Below the pieces are notes generated by a model. It did not search any database, was not told where the DNA came from, and saw only the letters and a program-made list of their open reading frames with translations. A DNA stretch of 64,000 bases from Isoetes taiwanensis (taxonomy: Eukaryota > Streptophyta > Lycopodiopsida > Isoetales > Isoetaceae), in assembly GCA_021234155.1 (NCBI GenBank), contig JAJEKV010000105.1, positions 2,482,968 to 2,546,967 of the forward strand. Direction: 5' to 3'. Of the stretch, positions 37,885 through 49,724 are shown in pieces (position 1 is the stretch's first letter; each line of letters starts with the position of its first letter). Made by a program: the position numbers and the translations under genes.

Positions 37885-39704
37885 TCATTTATTTATTTTG
37901 TCGCGGATCGACCTAGCAATGTTCTATATTTTGTTGAAAGTCTTTCATAAGACCTGAACAAGCAAAGACCTCCACCCTATCGTGATTTGGTTCATTGTTG
38001 GAGCACGTCTTCCGCCTCATTCAAACATCCTACACGCCAAGAAGATCAACTGTGCATATGTAAATTGTACACATTGGGGCCATGTACGGTTCACTCTCAT
38101 GGATTCAAAAATACATGTACTTTCCATTTTCCAACCCCATGATCGTGATGCAAGAAGAATTTTACTATGGATGACAAAGATCCGCCTTTAACCCTTTCGG
38201 CCGATATCCCTCAAGGCATTTTCTAGTTATCTCAGAATTGCCACATTCTCGCAAAACTCCTCGGTAACTATTGCACTTCATGAAACTACTGCAGATTTGG
38301 CAGCCTTAACAAATACCTTGTATGCTTCCATCAAACTTCCACATTTGGCATACATAATAACAAGCGACTTCCAGCTGGCCATATCCGATCCAAATTGACT
38401 AGTGATAATCGGCTCATGTACCAACCTTCCCCTGATTAAAGCTCCCCAGATTAAGCAAGGCACAACCTTTGAGATGCCTCGGCGTAACTTTATCCGCTTT
38501 GCACCATCTTGACACATCTCCCTCAAAAACTTCTAAAGGTAAGGAGACCCCCGCCCAAAACCGGAAAGCATATTTTAAATCATCATAGTCCAAGATACCG
38601 ATCCCGCACTCTACAATGCCTCAAAAACTAAGTGAGCTTCCAATGGCTACCACACTTAGCATACATTTTAACAGGCTCGCCCAAGAACAGCACCACATAC
38701 AAGTCCACTGAGCTGGTCATTCCGCCATGGATCGTAAAATTCTACCTCGGGGTTAGGGCTCCAACTTCACTATACATGCCATCGATGCTTGAAAATGTCG
38801 CCTGTGGTGCAATACCTACATATTGCATTTCTTCAAAAAGTTTTAGGGCTGGTGACATTATCCCTCATGTCGCGGCATATGCGTGACTATGATATCCCAC
38901 ATCATAGCATCCTCAAGTATGCGTAATTTGTTAAATAATTTTATTGCCTTATCCATGCACCCACATTTTCCATACATAATGCCATGCTCTTATGATAATC
39001 GAAAATGTGATTTTGCCCTCGCATTATACCCTCCACCGCATTCTCGATATACGTGTTTATCGCGAAAAGCTGCCTATGCCGGATATATGCATCAATCATT
39101 GAATCTACAGAAATGACATCGAGTTCCCTAAATTTTCAAACACGGTGCTTCTTTCGGCTTCCACATTTGGCATACATAAACCTGTGGAGTTTCCAACAAG
39201 AACATCCAAATCAAAGCCAATTATTGGTTTAATGACTCAGATTAGCCTCCCTCTTGGATACCGGCCGAGACAAAGACATGCTTTAAGTAAAGCACTATAA
39301 ACATATTCATTACTTCCAACACTGAAAGATACAGCTTATGGTTTAAGTCAAGGACTGCTCACTATTTCCTAAATTTTATCAAGTAGATATTACCTAATTC
39401 CTTGTAAATACTTGAATCCTAATGTTAAAATAATTGCTTTTGCCTCCAAAGAAACTTCCGCATTAAAAGATCTGACATGAGAACATTGTTCGTGGCTGCA
39501 AATGTAAGCAATACCACTATACAAACATAAGTGATTGAACTTGCCTTACCGTGAGGAGGCATCAATTTTTAATGCAGCCTTTCCAAGAGGCGATAGCCAT
39601 TCCCCGAAACAGAGATGCCATTGTGGATCATAGATTCTCAAGAAGATAGATCGCTTCATCCGGACGCTCCTCTCCTCGATATAAATCTTCCGTAGATATC
39701 ACAT
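37885..39704 (-). pseudogene. PPR unit 13, frame-disrupted, internal deletion
   Basis: The stop is at 37,885-37,887 and the presumed ATG at 39,702-39,704. The piece at 38,278-38,526 reads ALIRGRLVHEPIITSQFGSD and IMYAKCGSLMEAYKVFV, a textbook PPR helix pair. Near 38,977 CATTTTCCATACATAATGC jumps straight to CATGCTCTTATG, the same ~100 bp deletion as in unit 7. The ~90 nt block is present near 39,207-39,300. Confidence 0.83.
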
Positions 39705-39995
39705 ACTAATGACTATGAATTGGCCGATTCAACCAACAACAATGTTAACATGGAAGGATGGCTGATTTGAAACCGAAAATTCGGGGATTGATTAACCTAT
39801 ATCCCGATGTATTTCAAAACCAACTTAACACCCTCATGTAAGGACCGAGCCCCTCATAAAGGGTGAACACCTCCCCATTCCTCCTCAAGCTTGGACTTAA
39901 TTGCCTCACCATTCGAGTGGTTATTCATTCCAACATAAAAAAAAGAATGTTGATGGGTAATGTAGTTGGATTTAGGGAGTGTAGAATTAATCGCT

Positions 39996-41664
39996 TCATT
40001 TATTTATTTTGGTCATGGATCGATCTTAGCAATGTTCTATATTTTGTTGGAAGTCTTTCATAAGACCTCGAATAAGCAAAGACTCCCACCTAATCGTGAT
40101 TTAGTTCTCTATTGTTTGGAGCATGTCTTCTTCGGCCATTCAACATCCTCGCATCGCCAAGAAGATCAACTGCATATGTAATGGTGGCTACATTAGCTAT
40201 GCATTGGTTCCTTCATTTATGGATTTAAAATACATGTAGCCTTCATTTTCCAACCCTCGCATGATCAAAGATGCAAGAAGAATTTCTACTATGGGTGACA
40301 AAGATCCCATTTTAACTCCTTTCGCTGCATATCCCCAAGCATTTTCCACATCCGAGAATCAGCATATTGTGCAAAACCCGCGAATCATTGGTGACCCTTA
40401 AGGAACTATTGCTAAGATTTGAAGCCTAACAAATACCTCAGATGCTTCCATCAAACTCACATTTGGCATACATGTCAACAAGCTTACCTGCTGGCCATAT
40501 CCTGATTCAAATTGACTAGTGATAATTTGTTCATACCCAACCTTCCTCGGATTAAAGCTCCTCAGATTGGCACAACCTTCGAGATGCCTAGAGGGTAACT
40601 TTATCTAGTTTTGCACCATCTTTGACACATCTCCTCAAAAACTTCTAAAGGCAAGGAGACCCTATCCAAACCGAGCATATGAAGCAATCATCATAGTCCA
40701 ATATACTGTGATCCCGACCAAGAATGCGCCAAAAACTATGTGAGCTTCCCCAATGCATACCACACTTAGCATACATTTCTATGAGGTCATTTCCAAGAAA
40801 TGCTGATCACATACAAGTCCACTATTGGTCAACTGGCCATGTATCAGCCTACCTTGGGTTAGGGCTCCAATCTCACTGAGCATGCTATCGATGTTTCTGA
40901 AAAATGTCACTTTGCATTTCTTCAAAAAGTTTTAGGGCGAGACATTATCCCCATGCCGTGACCATGATATCCCACATCATAGCATCCCTCGCTATGCGAT
41001 GCACCCACATTTTCCATACATACCAACAAGAACATTACGATCATAACATCGAGCTCTAAAACTACCACCCTCGCCATGGACTAGCCCACAGACAAAACAC
41101 ACAATGTTGTGACAGTTTCTATGATAATCAAAAATGTGGACTTTAAGTCCGCATTATACCCTCCAACAGAGATTCTAATCCAACCGCTTCAATTATCGGG
41201 TTTAACCACCTATGCATTAGCCTCCCCTCTTCGACAACATTGAGACAAAGATGCTTTAAGTAGCATTATAAATATATTCATTACTCCTCGAAAAGATGTA
41301 CGTACTTTATGGTTTAAGTCAAGGACTGTTCCACTTTCTCCTAAATTTGTGAACATCAGCAGAGCACATCAATTCCATGTGTAAATACTTGGAATCCTAA
41401 TGTTACAGTACTAATTCGATGCACTCCAAAGAAACTTCCAAAGATACATTCGATGAGAACATTGTTCAGTATCGCAGTCAAGGCAATACCAATTATACAA
41501 CATAAGGATTGAACTCGTCACTGTGAGGCATCAATTCGCTTAATGCCTTTCCAAGAGGCAAGAGGCCATTCCTGAAACGTAGATACCGCTAGATCATAAA
41601 TTCCGCATGATCATTTCCATCCGATCATTCCTCGACATAAATCTTCTAGGAGATAATTGGCCAT
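39996..41664 (-). pseudogene. PPR unit 14, frame-disrupted, long class
   Basis: The stop is at 39,996-39,998 and the presumed ATG at 41,662-41,664. The start region frame (41,611-41,832) reads FIAISMANYLLEDLCRGMI. At ~1.67 kb it is short. Like unit 8, it lacks the TTGTTAAATAATT stretch near 40,990, where GCTATGCGATGCACCCAC is continuous. The two units may therefore be closely related. Confidence 0.8.
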
Positions 41665-41956
41665 ACTAATGGCTATGAATTGACCGTGATTCAGAATCCA
41701 ACAACAAGAGTAACATGAAGGATGGCTCTCGATTTGAAACTGAAAATTCAGACGACAACCTATATCCCCGATGTATTTCAAAACCAACTTAACAATCTCC
41801 CCATGTATGACCTCGAGCCCCTCATACCCCATTCCTCCTCAAGCTTGGACTAATTGCGTTCTCAATTTCATCCGAAAGTGGTTATTCAAGGCCCTAACAT
41901 AAAAAGGAATGTTGATGGCAATGTAGTTGGATTTAGGGAGTGTAGAATTAATCGTT

Positions 41957-43848
41957 TCATTTATTTATTTTGCCGCGGATCGATCTTGCTAGCAATGTTC
42001 TATGTTTTGTTGGAAGTCTTTCATAAGACTCGAATAAGCAAAGACTGCACTCCAATCGTGATTTGGTTCTATTGCTCGGGTTGCCTCTGCCCTCATCTTC
42101 AAAACATCCTCGCACCTGGCCAAGAAGATCAACTGTGCATATGCAATGGTACATTGGGGCCATGCATTGGTCTTCACTCTATGGATTCAAAATACATGTA
42201 GCCTTCATTTTTCCAGCCCTGCATGACTGCATGCAAGAAGAATTTTACCTATGGGTGACAAGATTCCGCCTTTAACCTTCGCTGCATATCCTCAAGGATT
42301 TTCGAAAGCATCTCAGAATTGCCACATTGTGCAAAACCGCACTCTCATTGCACCCCATGAAACTACATTGCTAAGATTTGCTCTAACAGACACCTTGTAT
42401 GAAGCCCCATCAAACTTCCACATTTGGCATTACATGTCAACAAGTTTACTCCAAAGGCCACAGACCGGGATTCAAATTGACTAGTGATAACTGCTCATGT
42501 AGCGAACCTTTCCCCGGATTAAAAGCCCTCGCGATTGGCACCATCTCGACACATCTCCTCAAAACTTCTAAAGGTAAGGAGACTTCATTCAACAGCATAT
42601 GCAGCAATCATCATCAGCCCAACATACCGTGATCCCGACTGCGAATGCCTCAAAAACTATGTGAGCTTCCCCATGGCTACCACACTTAGCATACATTTTA
42701 CCGAGGCCACTTCCAAGAACAAGATCACATACAAGTCCGCCATTAATATCCGGCCATGGATTAGCCTACCCTTTGGGTTAGGGGTCTAATCTCACTACAT
42801 GCCATCGTGGATGCTTGAAAATCGCTCACTTCCCCGCGGTAATACCTACATATTGCATTTCTTCAAAAGTTCTTTATGAGACATTATCCCCATGTCGCGG
42901 CATAAGGCCGTGACCATGATATCCCACTACATTATAGCATCCCCTCGCTATGCATTTGTTAAATAATTCTATTGCTCCCCTCGGGCCCATGCACCTTTTA
43001 CATTTTCCATACATACCAAGCAACAAGAACATTACGTATCATAATATCACGAACCAGCCTTTTGAACAACTGGGCCGTGGACTAAATTGCCTCATCGCAT
43101 GTAAAACACCTAATGTTGCATGCTCTTATGATACATCAAAATGTGATTTTGTTCCGCATTATACCCTCCAAATGTGATTCTCGATATATAGGTTTATCAC
43201 GTAAGCCATGCCCATGCCGGACATATAGTATCAATCATTGAACTCCATGAAATGACATCAGAGTTCCCAAATTTCAAACACTGTGGTGCTTCTTCCAAAT
43301 ACCCACATTTGGTACATGTAAAATGTGGAGTTTTCAAATAAAGAACATCCAAATCAGCTTCACTATTGGTTTAATGACCATGTATTAGCCTCCCCTCTTG
43401 GAGAGTCACGAGATAAAGATATGCTTTAAGTAGCACTATAAATATATTCATTACTTCCAACATATGAAAGATATAGTTTATGGTTTAAGTCAAGGACTGC
43501 TCATTTCTCCTAGATTTGCGCTATGTATATTATTGAATTCCATGTGTAAATACTTGGAATCCTAATGTTTAAAATAATTGATTTTGCTCCCTAAAGAAAC
43601 TTTCAAGATAATGAAAAAGACTCGGGATGAGAACATTGTTCGTGGTCGCACCGTATAATACCACTCTACAACATAAGTGATTGAACCCGGCTTCACCACG
43701 TGAGGCATCAATCTTTTAATGCAGCCTTTCCAAGAGGCGAAAGGCCATTCCCTCGGAAACAGAGATACCATTGTGGATCATAAATTTAATGACATAGATT
43801 GTTTTATCCGACGCCCTCCCACATAAATCTTCTGTAGATACTGGCCAT
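41957..43848 (-). pseudogene. PPR unit 15, frame-disrupted, readable C-terminus
   Basis: The frame 41,957-42,163 gives the clearest end of the protein: MYHCICTVDLLGQ, FESYERLPTKHRTLLARS, KINK, then TGA. The HYxCxVDLLGR-like word is the start of the E1 region of PLS-type PPR proteins. The protein ends soon after it, so there is no E+ or DYW deaminase domain. The presumed ATG is at 43,846-43,848. The ~90 nt block is present (long class). Confidence 0.84.
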
Positions 43849-44158
43849 ACTAATGGCTGCGAATTGCCGATTCAACTAACAACAACAAAGAATATGAAGG
43901 ATGGCTTTCAGATTTGAAACCTGAAAATTCAGATTGACGTAACCTATATCTTGATGTATTTAAAACTAACTAACGTAAGTCTCCTCATGTATGACCTGAG
44001 CCCCCTCTATAAGGGTGAAATAATCTCCTCATTCCTCTCAAGCTTGGACTAATTGGTACTTCACTCATCCGAAAGTGGTTATTCTCGAGGCCCTAACATA
44101 AAAAGGGATTGTTGATGGGTAATGTAAATTGGATTTTAGGAGTGTAGAATTAATCGCT

Positions 44159-45988
44159 TCATTTATTTATTTTATTGGATCGACCTTAGCAATGTTCTAT
44201 GTTTTGTTGGAAGTCTTTCTATAAGACTCGAATAAGCAAAGACTCCTCGCACTCCAATCGTGATTTGTTCGCTGTTTGGAAGCATGTCGCCTCTCATTCA
44301 AACATCTCCATCTACCAAGAAGATCAACTGTGCATATGTAATGGTACACATTGGGGCCATGCATTAGTCTTCACTTATGGATTTAAAATACATGTAGCCT
44401 CATTTTCCAACCCCCGCATGACTATGCAAGAAGAATTTTTAATACTTTCATGGGTGATGCAAAGATTCTTTAACTCCTTTTCGCTGCATATCCTCAAGGC
44501 ATTTTCCAAATTATCCTCGAGAATTTGCCATATTGTGCAAACCTCGTGAATCATTGCACCCCATGAAACTACTTTAAGATTTGAAGCCTAACAAATACCT
44601 TGTATGCTTCCATCAAACTTCCACATTTGGCATACATGTCAACAAGCGACTTCCGCTGGCTATATCCCCGATTCAAACTGACTAGTGATAATTTGTTCTC
44701 ATGTACCAACCTTCCCTGATTAAAGTTCTCAAGATTGGCACAACCTTTCGAGATGCCTAAAAGGGTAACTTTATCTAGTTTCGCGACCATCTTGACACAT
44801 CTCCTCAAAACTTCTAAAGGTAAGGAGACGCTTATCCAAACCGAAAGCATATGAAGCAATCATCATAGTCCAACATACTGTGATCCCGACTTCCAGAATG
44901 CTCAAAAACATTGTATTTCCCCATGGCTACCACACTTAGCATAAGATTCTAATGAGGCCAGCTCTAAGCAACATTCATTATAAGTCCACTATTGGTCATC
45001 TCAGCCATGGATCAGCCAGCTCTACCTTGTTGTATCTAACTTCACTACATGCTATCGATGCTTGAAAAATGTCACTTCCTCGTGGTGCAATACCTACATA
45101 TTGCATTTCTTCAAAAAGTTTTAGGGCGAGATATCCCTCGTGGATGCATATGTCGCGGACCACATGATATTCCACATTATAGCATCCCTCTATGCGATTT
45201 GTTAAATAATTCTATTCCCTCATCCATGCACCTACATTTTCCATACATACCAACAAGAACATTAATGTATCATAACATCAACTCTAAACCAAATTTTGAA
45301 CACCTACCATGGACTAGTCAGCTCTCGTGTACAAACACACAATGTTGCATGCCTCTTATGATAATCAAAAATGTGATTTTGTCTAGCATTATATCCTCCA
45401 CCGACTGACATACGTGTTTATCGCGAAAAGCCATGCCCATGCCGACATATGCATCAACTTTCATTGAACTCCATGAAATGACACATTGAGAGTTCCCAAA
45501 TTTTCAAACACGCTTGTGTGCTTCTTCCAGCCCACATTTGGCATACATGTAACCGGCCGTGGAGTTTCCAAATAAATAACATCCAAATATATTCATTATC
45601 TAACACTGAAGATACTTTATGGTTTGCTCAACGACCGTATCTAATTTCTCCCCTAAATTCCATCAAGTGTGATATTAATCGAATTCCATGTGTAAATACT
45701 TGGAATCCTAATGTTACAAAATACTGATTTTGCTCCAAGAAACTTCCAAAGATACTTAAAAGACTCGATGAGAACATCGTTCAGTGGCTGCAAATGTATA
45801 ATACCACTATACAACATAAGTGATTGAACTCGCCTACCGAGGTATCAATTTTTAATGCAGCCTTTCCAAGAGGCAAGATAAGGCCATTCCTCGAAACAGA
45901 TACCATTGTGGGATCATAGATTCGTGGGCATAGATTGCCTATCCGATCATCCTCTCCGACATAAATCTTCCGCAGAGATACCGGCCAT
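44159..45988 (-). pseudogene. PPR unit 16, frame-disrupted, short class
   Basis: The stop is at 44,159-44,161 and the presumed ATG at 45,986-45,988. The piece at 44,569-44,859 is one of the longest clean reads: VLRRCVKMVAKLDKVTLLGI, SKGCANLENFNQGRLVHE and SLVDMYAKCGSLMEAYKVFV. This gives consecutive PPR motifs in one frame. The ~90 nt block is absent (CATCCAAATATATTCATTAT near 45,583). Confidence 0.84.
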
Positions 45989-46298
45989 ACTTAATGGCTG
46001 GGCGAATTACCAGATTCAACTAACAACAAGAAGAACATGAAGGATGGCTTCGTGATTTGAAACCTGAAAAATTCAGGATTGACGTAACTCCCTTTATCCT
46101 TTGATGTATTTCAAACCAACTAACAACTTCCCCTCATGTATGACCTCGAGCCCCTCTATAAAGGGTGAACAATCTCCCCATTCCTCCGCTTGACTAATTG
46201 GGTGTTCTCACTCATCCGGAAGGGTTATTCGAGGCCCTAACATAAAAAGGAATGTTGATGGGTAATGTAGTCGATTTAGGAGTGTAGAATTAATCGCT

Positions 46299-47207
46299 TC
46301 ATTTATTTATTTTGTCAGGATCGATCTAGCAATGTTCTATATTTTGTTGGAAGTCTTCATAAGACCTCGAATAGCAAAGACCTCCACCCAATCGTGATTT
46401 AGTTCCCATTGTTTGGAGCACGCCTTCATTTCAATCAAACATCCCGCATGGCTAGGCAAAGATCAACTGTGCATATGTAATGGTACACATTGGGGCCATG
46501 CATTGGTCTTCTTCACTTATGGATTCAAAATACATGTAGACTTCATTTTCCAACCCTTACATGACTGCGATGCAAGAAGAATTTTTACTTCATGGATGAC
46601 AAGATTCCTTTAACTCCTTTTCACAGATATCCTCAAGGCATTTTCCAGCTTATCCGAGAATTGCCACGCTCTACAAACCCGCAATCATTGCACCCCATGA
46701 GTTCACGCTAAGATTTGGCACTTAACAAATACCTCAGATGCTTCCACATTTGGCATACATGTCAACAAGCCGCGACTTCCAAAGCATATCCGATTCAAAT
46801 TGACTAGTGATAACTGCTCATGTACCAACCTTCCCCGGATTAAAGCCTCCCCGATTGGCACAACCTTCGAGATGCCTAGAAGGCTGGTAACTTTATCTCA
46901 TTGCACCATCTTGACACATCTCCCTAAAAACTTCTAGTGCGCAAGGGAGACTCCGTCTAAACCGAGCATATGCAAAGAATCATCATAGTCCAAGATACCG
47001 TGATCCCGATTCCCCGCGAATGCCTCAAAACTATATGAGCTTCCAATGGCTACCACACTTTAGCATACATTTCAATGAGGCCGCCTCCAAGAACAAACAC
47101 CGCCACAAGTCCAATATTGGTCATCCGCTTCATGGATCACCCTACCTTGGGTTAGGGGTCTAACTTCAATTGACATGCTATCGATGCCGGTTCGCCGCCT
47201 CCGGTGG
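46299..47207 (-). pseudogene. PPR unit 17, 3' part, interrupted by insertion
   Basis: This is the C-terminal ~48% of unit 17, with its stop at 46,299-46,301. Similarity ends at about 47,207 within CCTCCGGTGGTA (family word CCTCGTGGTGCAATACC) and resumes at 55,602 with GGTGCAATACC. The break lies about 15 bp from the equivalent insertion point in unit 6. Confidence 0.82.
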
Positions 47208-47280
47208 TAACAAGTAGTTAAAAATTAAACGAGGTTAAAAAGACTCCCGCTTCAAAGATTCCTTTAGAAAAAGCACTCGA
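47208..47280 (+). repeat. Left terminal inverted repeat
   Basis: ACAA, ATTAAACGAGG and TCAAAGATTCCTTT appear in this order from the left junction and correspond to the right end on the opposite strand. The pairing is imperfect, with small gaps. Confidence 0.6.
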
Positions 47281-48189
47281 GACTTCCTCGTAAATTGGGC
47301 TTTTTAAGAAAGGTTCAAAGTTTCGTGAGGTACGGCTTTTTTGGCCCGCTTTTTGGGGCACTTTGACAGGACTTGGTTTTAGAGCGCTACTAATAAAATA
47401 GTTGCATTTGAGACATGAGCACGCATTCATTAGAGGTCGATGTACAAAAACCACAAATTTAGTAAACATAATAATAAATAACTACCATCGGGTTTTGTGT
47501 TATATCAATAATGGCCAATAATGGCAATAATAATATGCTTCGAATCAAGAGCTACAAATAAAAACTACGTGAGATCTAAATTAAAAATCTTCTTCATTCT
47601 TCTTTACGCTTCCAAATTTGACCAGCTTAACGCTTTCACCTTCTCGGTGACTTAGGCTTTTCTCGTGCGTTGGTGGTCAGCTTCGTATTGTAGCTAGAGC
47701 AACTTCTTTCACCGCAAAATGTAGCTTCGCCTTCCAAAGAGTCAGAAAAGGAGGTCAGATCTCCGAAGATGTCATCTTAGCAAAATCGAAAGTTAGACCG
47801 CCCCAACTCTTGATTCTCGCCTGTAGAGTTGGTAAGGCGTAAAGTCTCATCTTTGATGAACTCGTGATGTACCCTTTGTCAATGTCAACAAATACACAAT
47901 TACGCCTCTTCTTAAGTGCACAAGCACAGTTGTACCGAGCCGCAGTGAACGCTGGCCATTAATTCCAATCTCCCCGGACGTGAGAACATGTCCGGCGATG
48001 GTTAATAAGTTTCGCGGGCTTCCTTTGCAGTGACTCACTATTCTCCCTGTGCACTAGGGTCCCTCGCGTAACTTCTCAGAATAGCCTGGAAACTCCAACA
48101 CGCTTTGAAAAGTTCGCATGTCATTGTTGAAGTGTTCCATTGTACGCTTTCTCTATCAAACTCCAATAAGCCACGGAAGATATTCAACC

Positions 48190-49010
48190 TTACTTAGTAG
48201 GCGGGCCTCCACCATGGTAATTAATATTTGTTTTGTACCTAAGGAAATTAAAAATAAAGAAGGGTTTAAGTCTGAGATAAAAGAAACGTATTCGAATAGA
48301 AACTCCCAAAAAGAATTTAAAAATGCTACATTTGTAACTAACAAAGAAAACAAAGGTAAGGAAAACAAAAGGACTTGTGTATTCGAATAAGTGCTTACCA
48401 AACCAGATTTTCATAACCAACAGGCGGCGAACCAGAAGTGATTCTTGAAGTCGGGCTTCCACAAGACCGGATTGCATGCTTGAGTGAAATACAACCACCT
48501 CAATGTTTTGTCAGAATCTGCTTTATGCCGTCGGCGAAAGCGTTAAACTCGAGTTTTAAATGGCTGGTCGTCGTGGCGGTGTCTTTCGACTTAAACCCAT
48601 ATGGAAGGTCGGCTACTACCAAGGTAAAATCTTGGGGCTTTATTGATTCGGTTAATTTGGTGCAATCACCGTGTACAATAGAGAAGAGGTTATTTTGATC
48701 GAACATTGTAAACCTCTCGTAGTCGGAGGGCTCAGAATCCAGAACACGCCTGTCCGCCAGCGTCCTCTCTTCTCGTGCTGTCCTTACCAAGTGCATGAAG
48801 CCCTCCGGCAGGTCTTTGTTTTTCTTTTTGCTCTGCAAAAAAGAGCGTCTTAGTAACAAGAAAAACAACAATATAAAAAACAAATCAACATACCCAGCCT
48901 TCAAAATTTGGCGCATACTGCACAATCCTTTCGTCTGAGGTTGCGATAGGATAAAGCTCCTTGCACCTTTCCCAGCTGTCAACATTTAATTGCTCCATTA
49001 AGCAGGTTTG
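48190..49010 (-). CDS. DLPYG-motif methyltransferase-like protein with a 61-nt intron (partial model)
   Basis: Minus strand. Exon 1 includes WERCKELYPIATSDERIVQY then APNFEGW. A GT-AG intron follows (48,893 down to 48,833, starting GTATGTTG and ending TTTTTTGCAG, with TTACTAAGA as a possible branch site). Exon 2 continues in frame as SKKKNKDLPEGFMHLVRTAR and, further on, NNLFSIVHGDCTK, FTLVVADLPYGFKSKD and LEFNAFADGIKQIL. GDC..L followed by LVVADLPYG resembles the (D/N)PP(Y/F) catalytic loop of class I amino-methyltransferases, where the usual word is DPPY; Leu replaces the first Pro. Beyond ILTKH the likely continuation (VVVFHSSMQSGLVEARLQES) is in another frame, which means an indel or a second intron. 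It may methylate DNA; the substrate is unknown. Confidence 0.5.
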
Positions 49011-49108
49011 ACATGTGATGACATTTTTAAATTTGTAAGACCACACAAATGTTAGAAGAAAAAACTAATAACAAAAGCAACAAAAAGATCTACTAAAAAT
49101 CGAAAGCC

Positions 49109-49340
49109 GAAGTGTATTCGGAATACACTTTGGCTTTTCGGGTGTAACAAAGTGTATTCGGAATACACTTTGGCTCTAACGATTGCCAAAGTGTATTCCG
49201 GAATACACTTTGGCTTTCGTGTGGGAGCCTAAGTGTATTCTGGAATACACCTTGTCTCCCACGTGAGGACCAAAGTGTATTCCAGAATACACTTTGGCTC
49301 ACACACGAAAGCCAAAGTCTATTCTGGAATACACTTTGTA
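49109..49340. repeat. Palindrome array 1 (six hairpin units)
   Basis: There are six copies of a palindrome with core GTGTATTCCGGAATACAC or a one-base variant, extended by AAA/TTT arms. They start near 49,109, 49,148, 49,186, 49,229, 49,271 and 49,311. Spacers are ~12-18 bp. In several units the outer arms also pair: AAAGCC with GGCTTT in unit 1, GCC with GGC in unit 3 and GGGAG with CTCCC in unit 4. A diverged half-unit follows near 49,357. Confidence 0.85.
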
Positions 49341-49724
49341 TGTCGCGTGCAAGCCAGCGTTTTTCAAACTACACTTGTCCCTACCAAACAAGAACCCAAA
49401 GTGGCATTCTTACTTGTGGAGCTCCTTGGACATTTCTTCGAGAGTAAATTCTTTATCGACAACCTTTTGCAGTAGCCTTGCTAATATATCCATATCTGTG
49501 AAGCCCCTGCATTTTCGCCACCACGTTTGATTGTCATTTCCTTTTTTGGGGACGCCGGATCCTTTTTCTTTTTGGAGACCTTGCCTTTGCTTTTCAAATC
49601 ACCATTTCGAACATGGTGAATATTTCGTTTTGGAGGTCCCAAACTGGAGAGAAGAAAGCAATATCGATTGGGAGGCTTTGGGGGTATTCGAATACAAAAA
49701 CAACTTACTCGCCATCTCTGAAGG

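Noticed and set aside
48500-48985. Horizontally acquired bacterial methyltransferase or contamination
   Set aside because: The gene has a typical short plant-like intron and sits inside a eukaryotic transposon with inverted ends; nothing bacterial flanks it.
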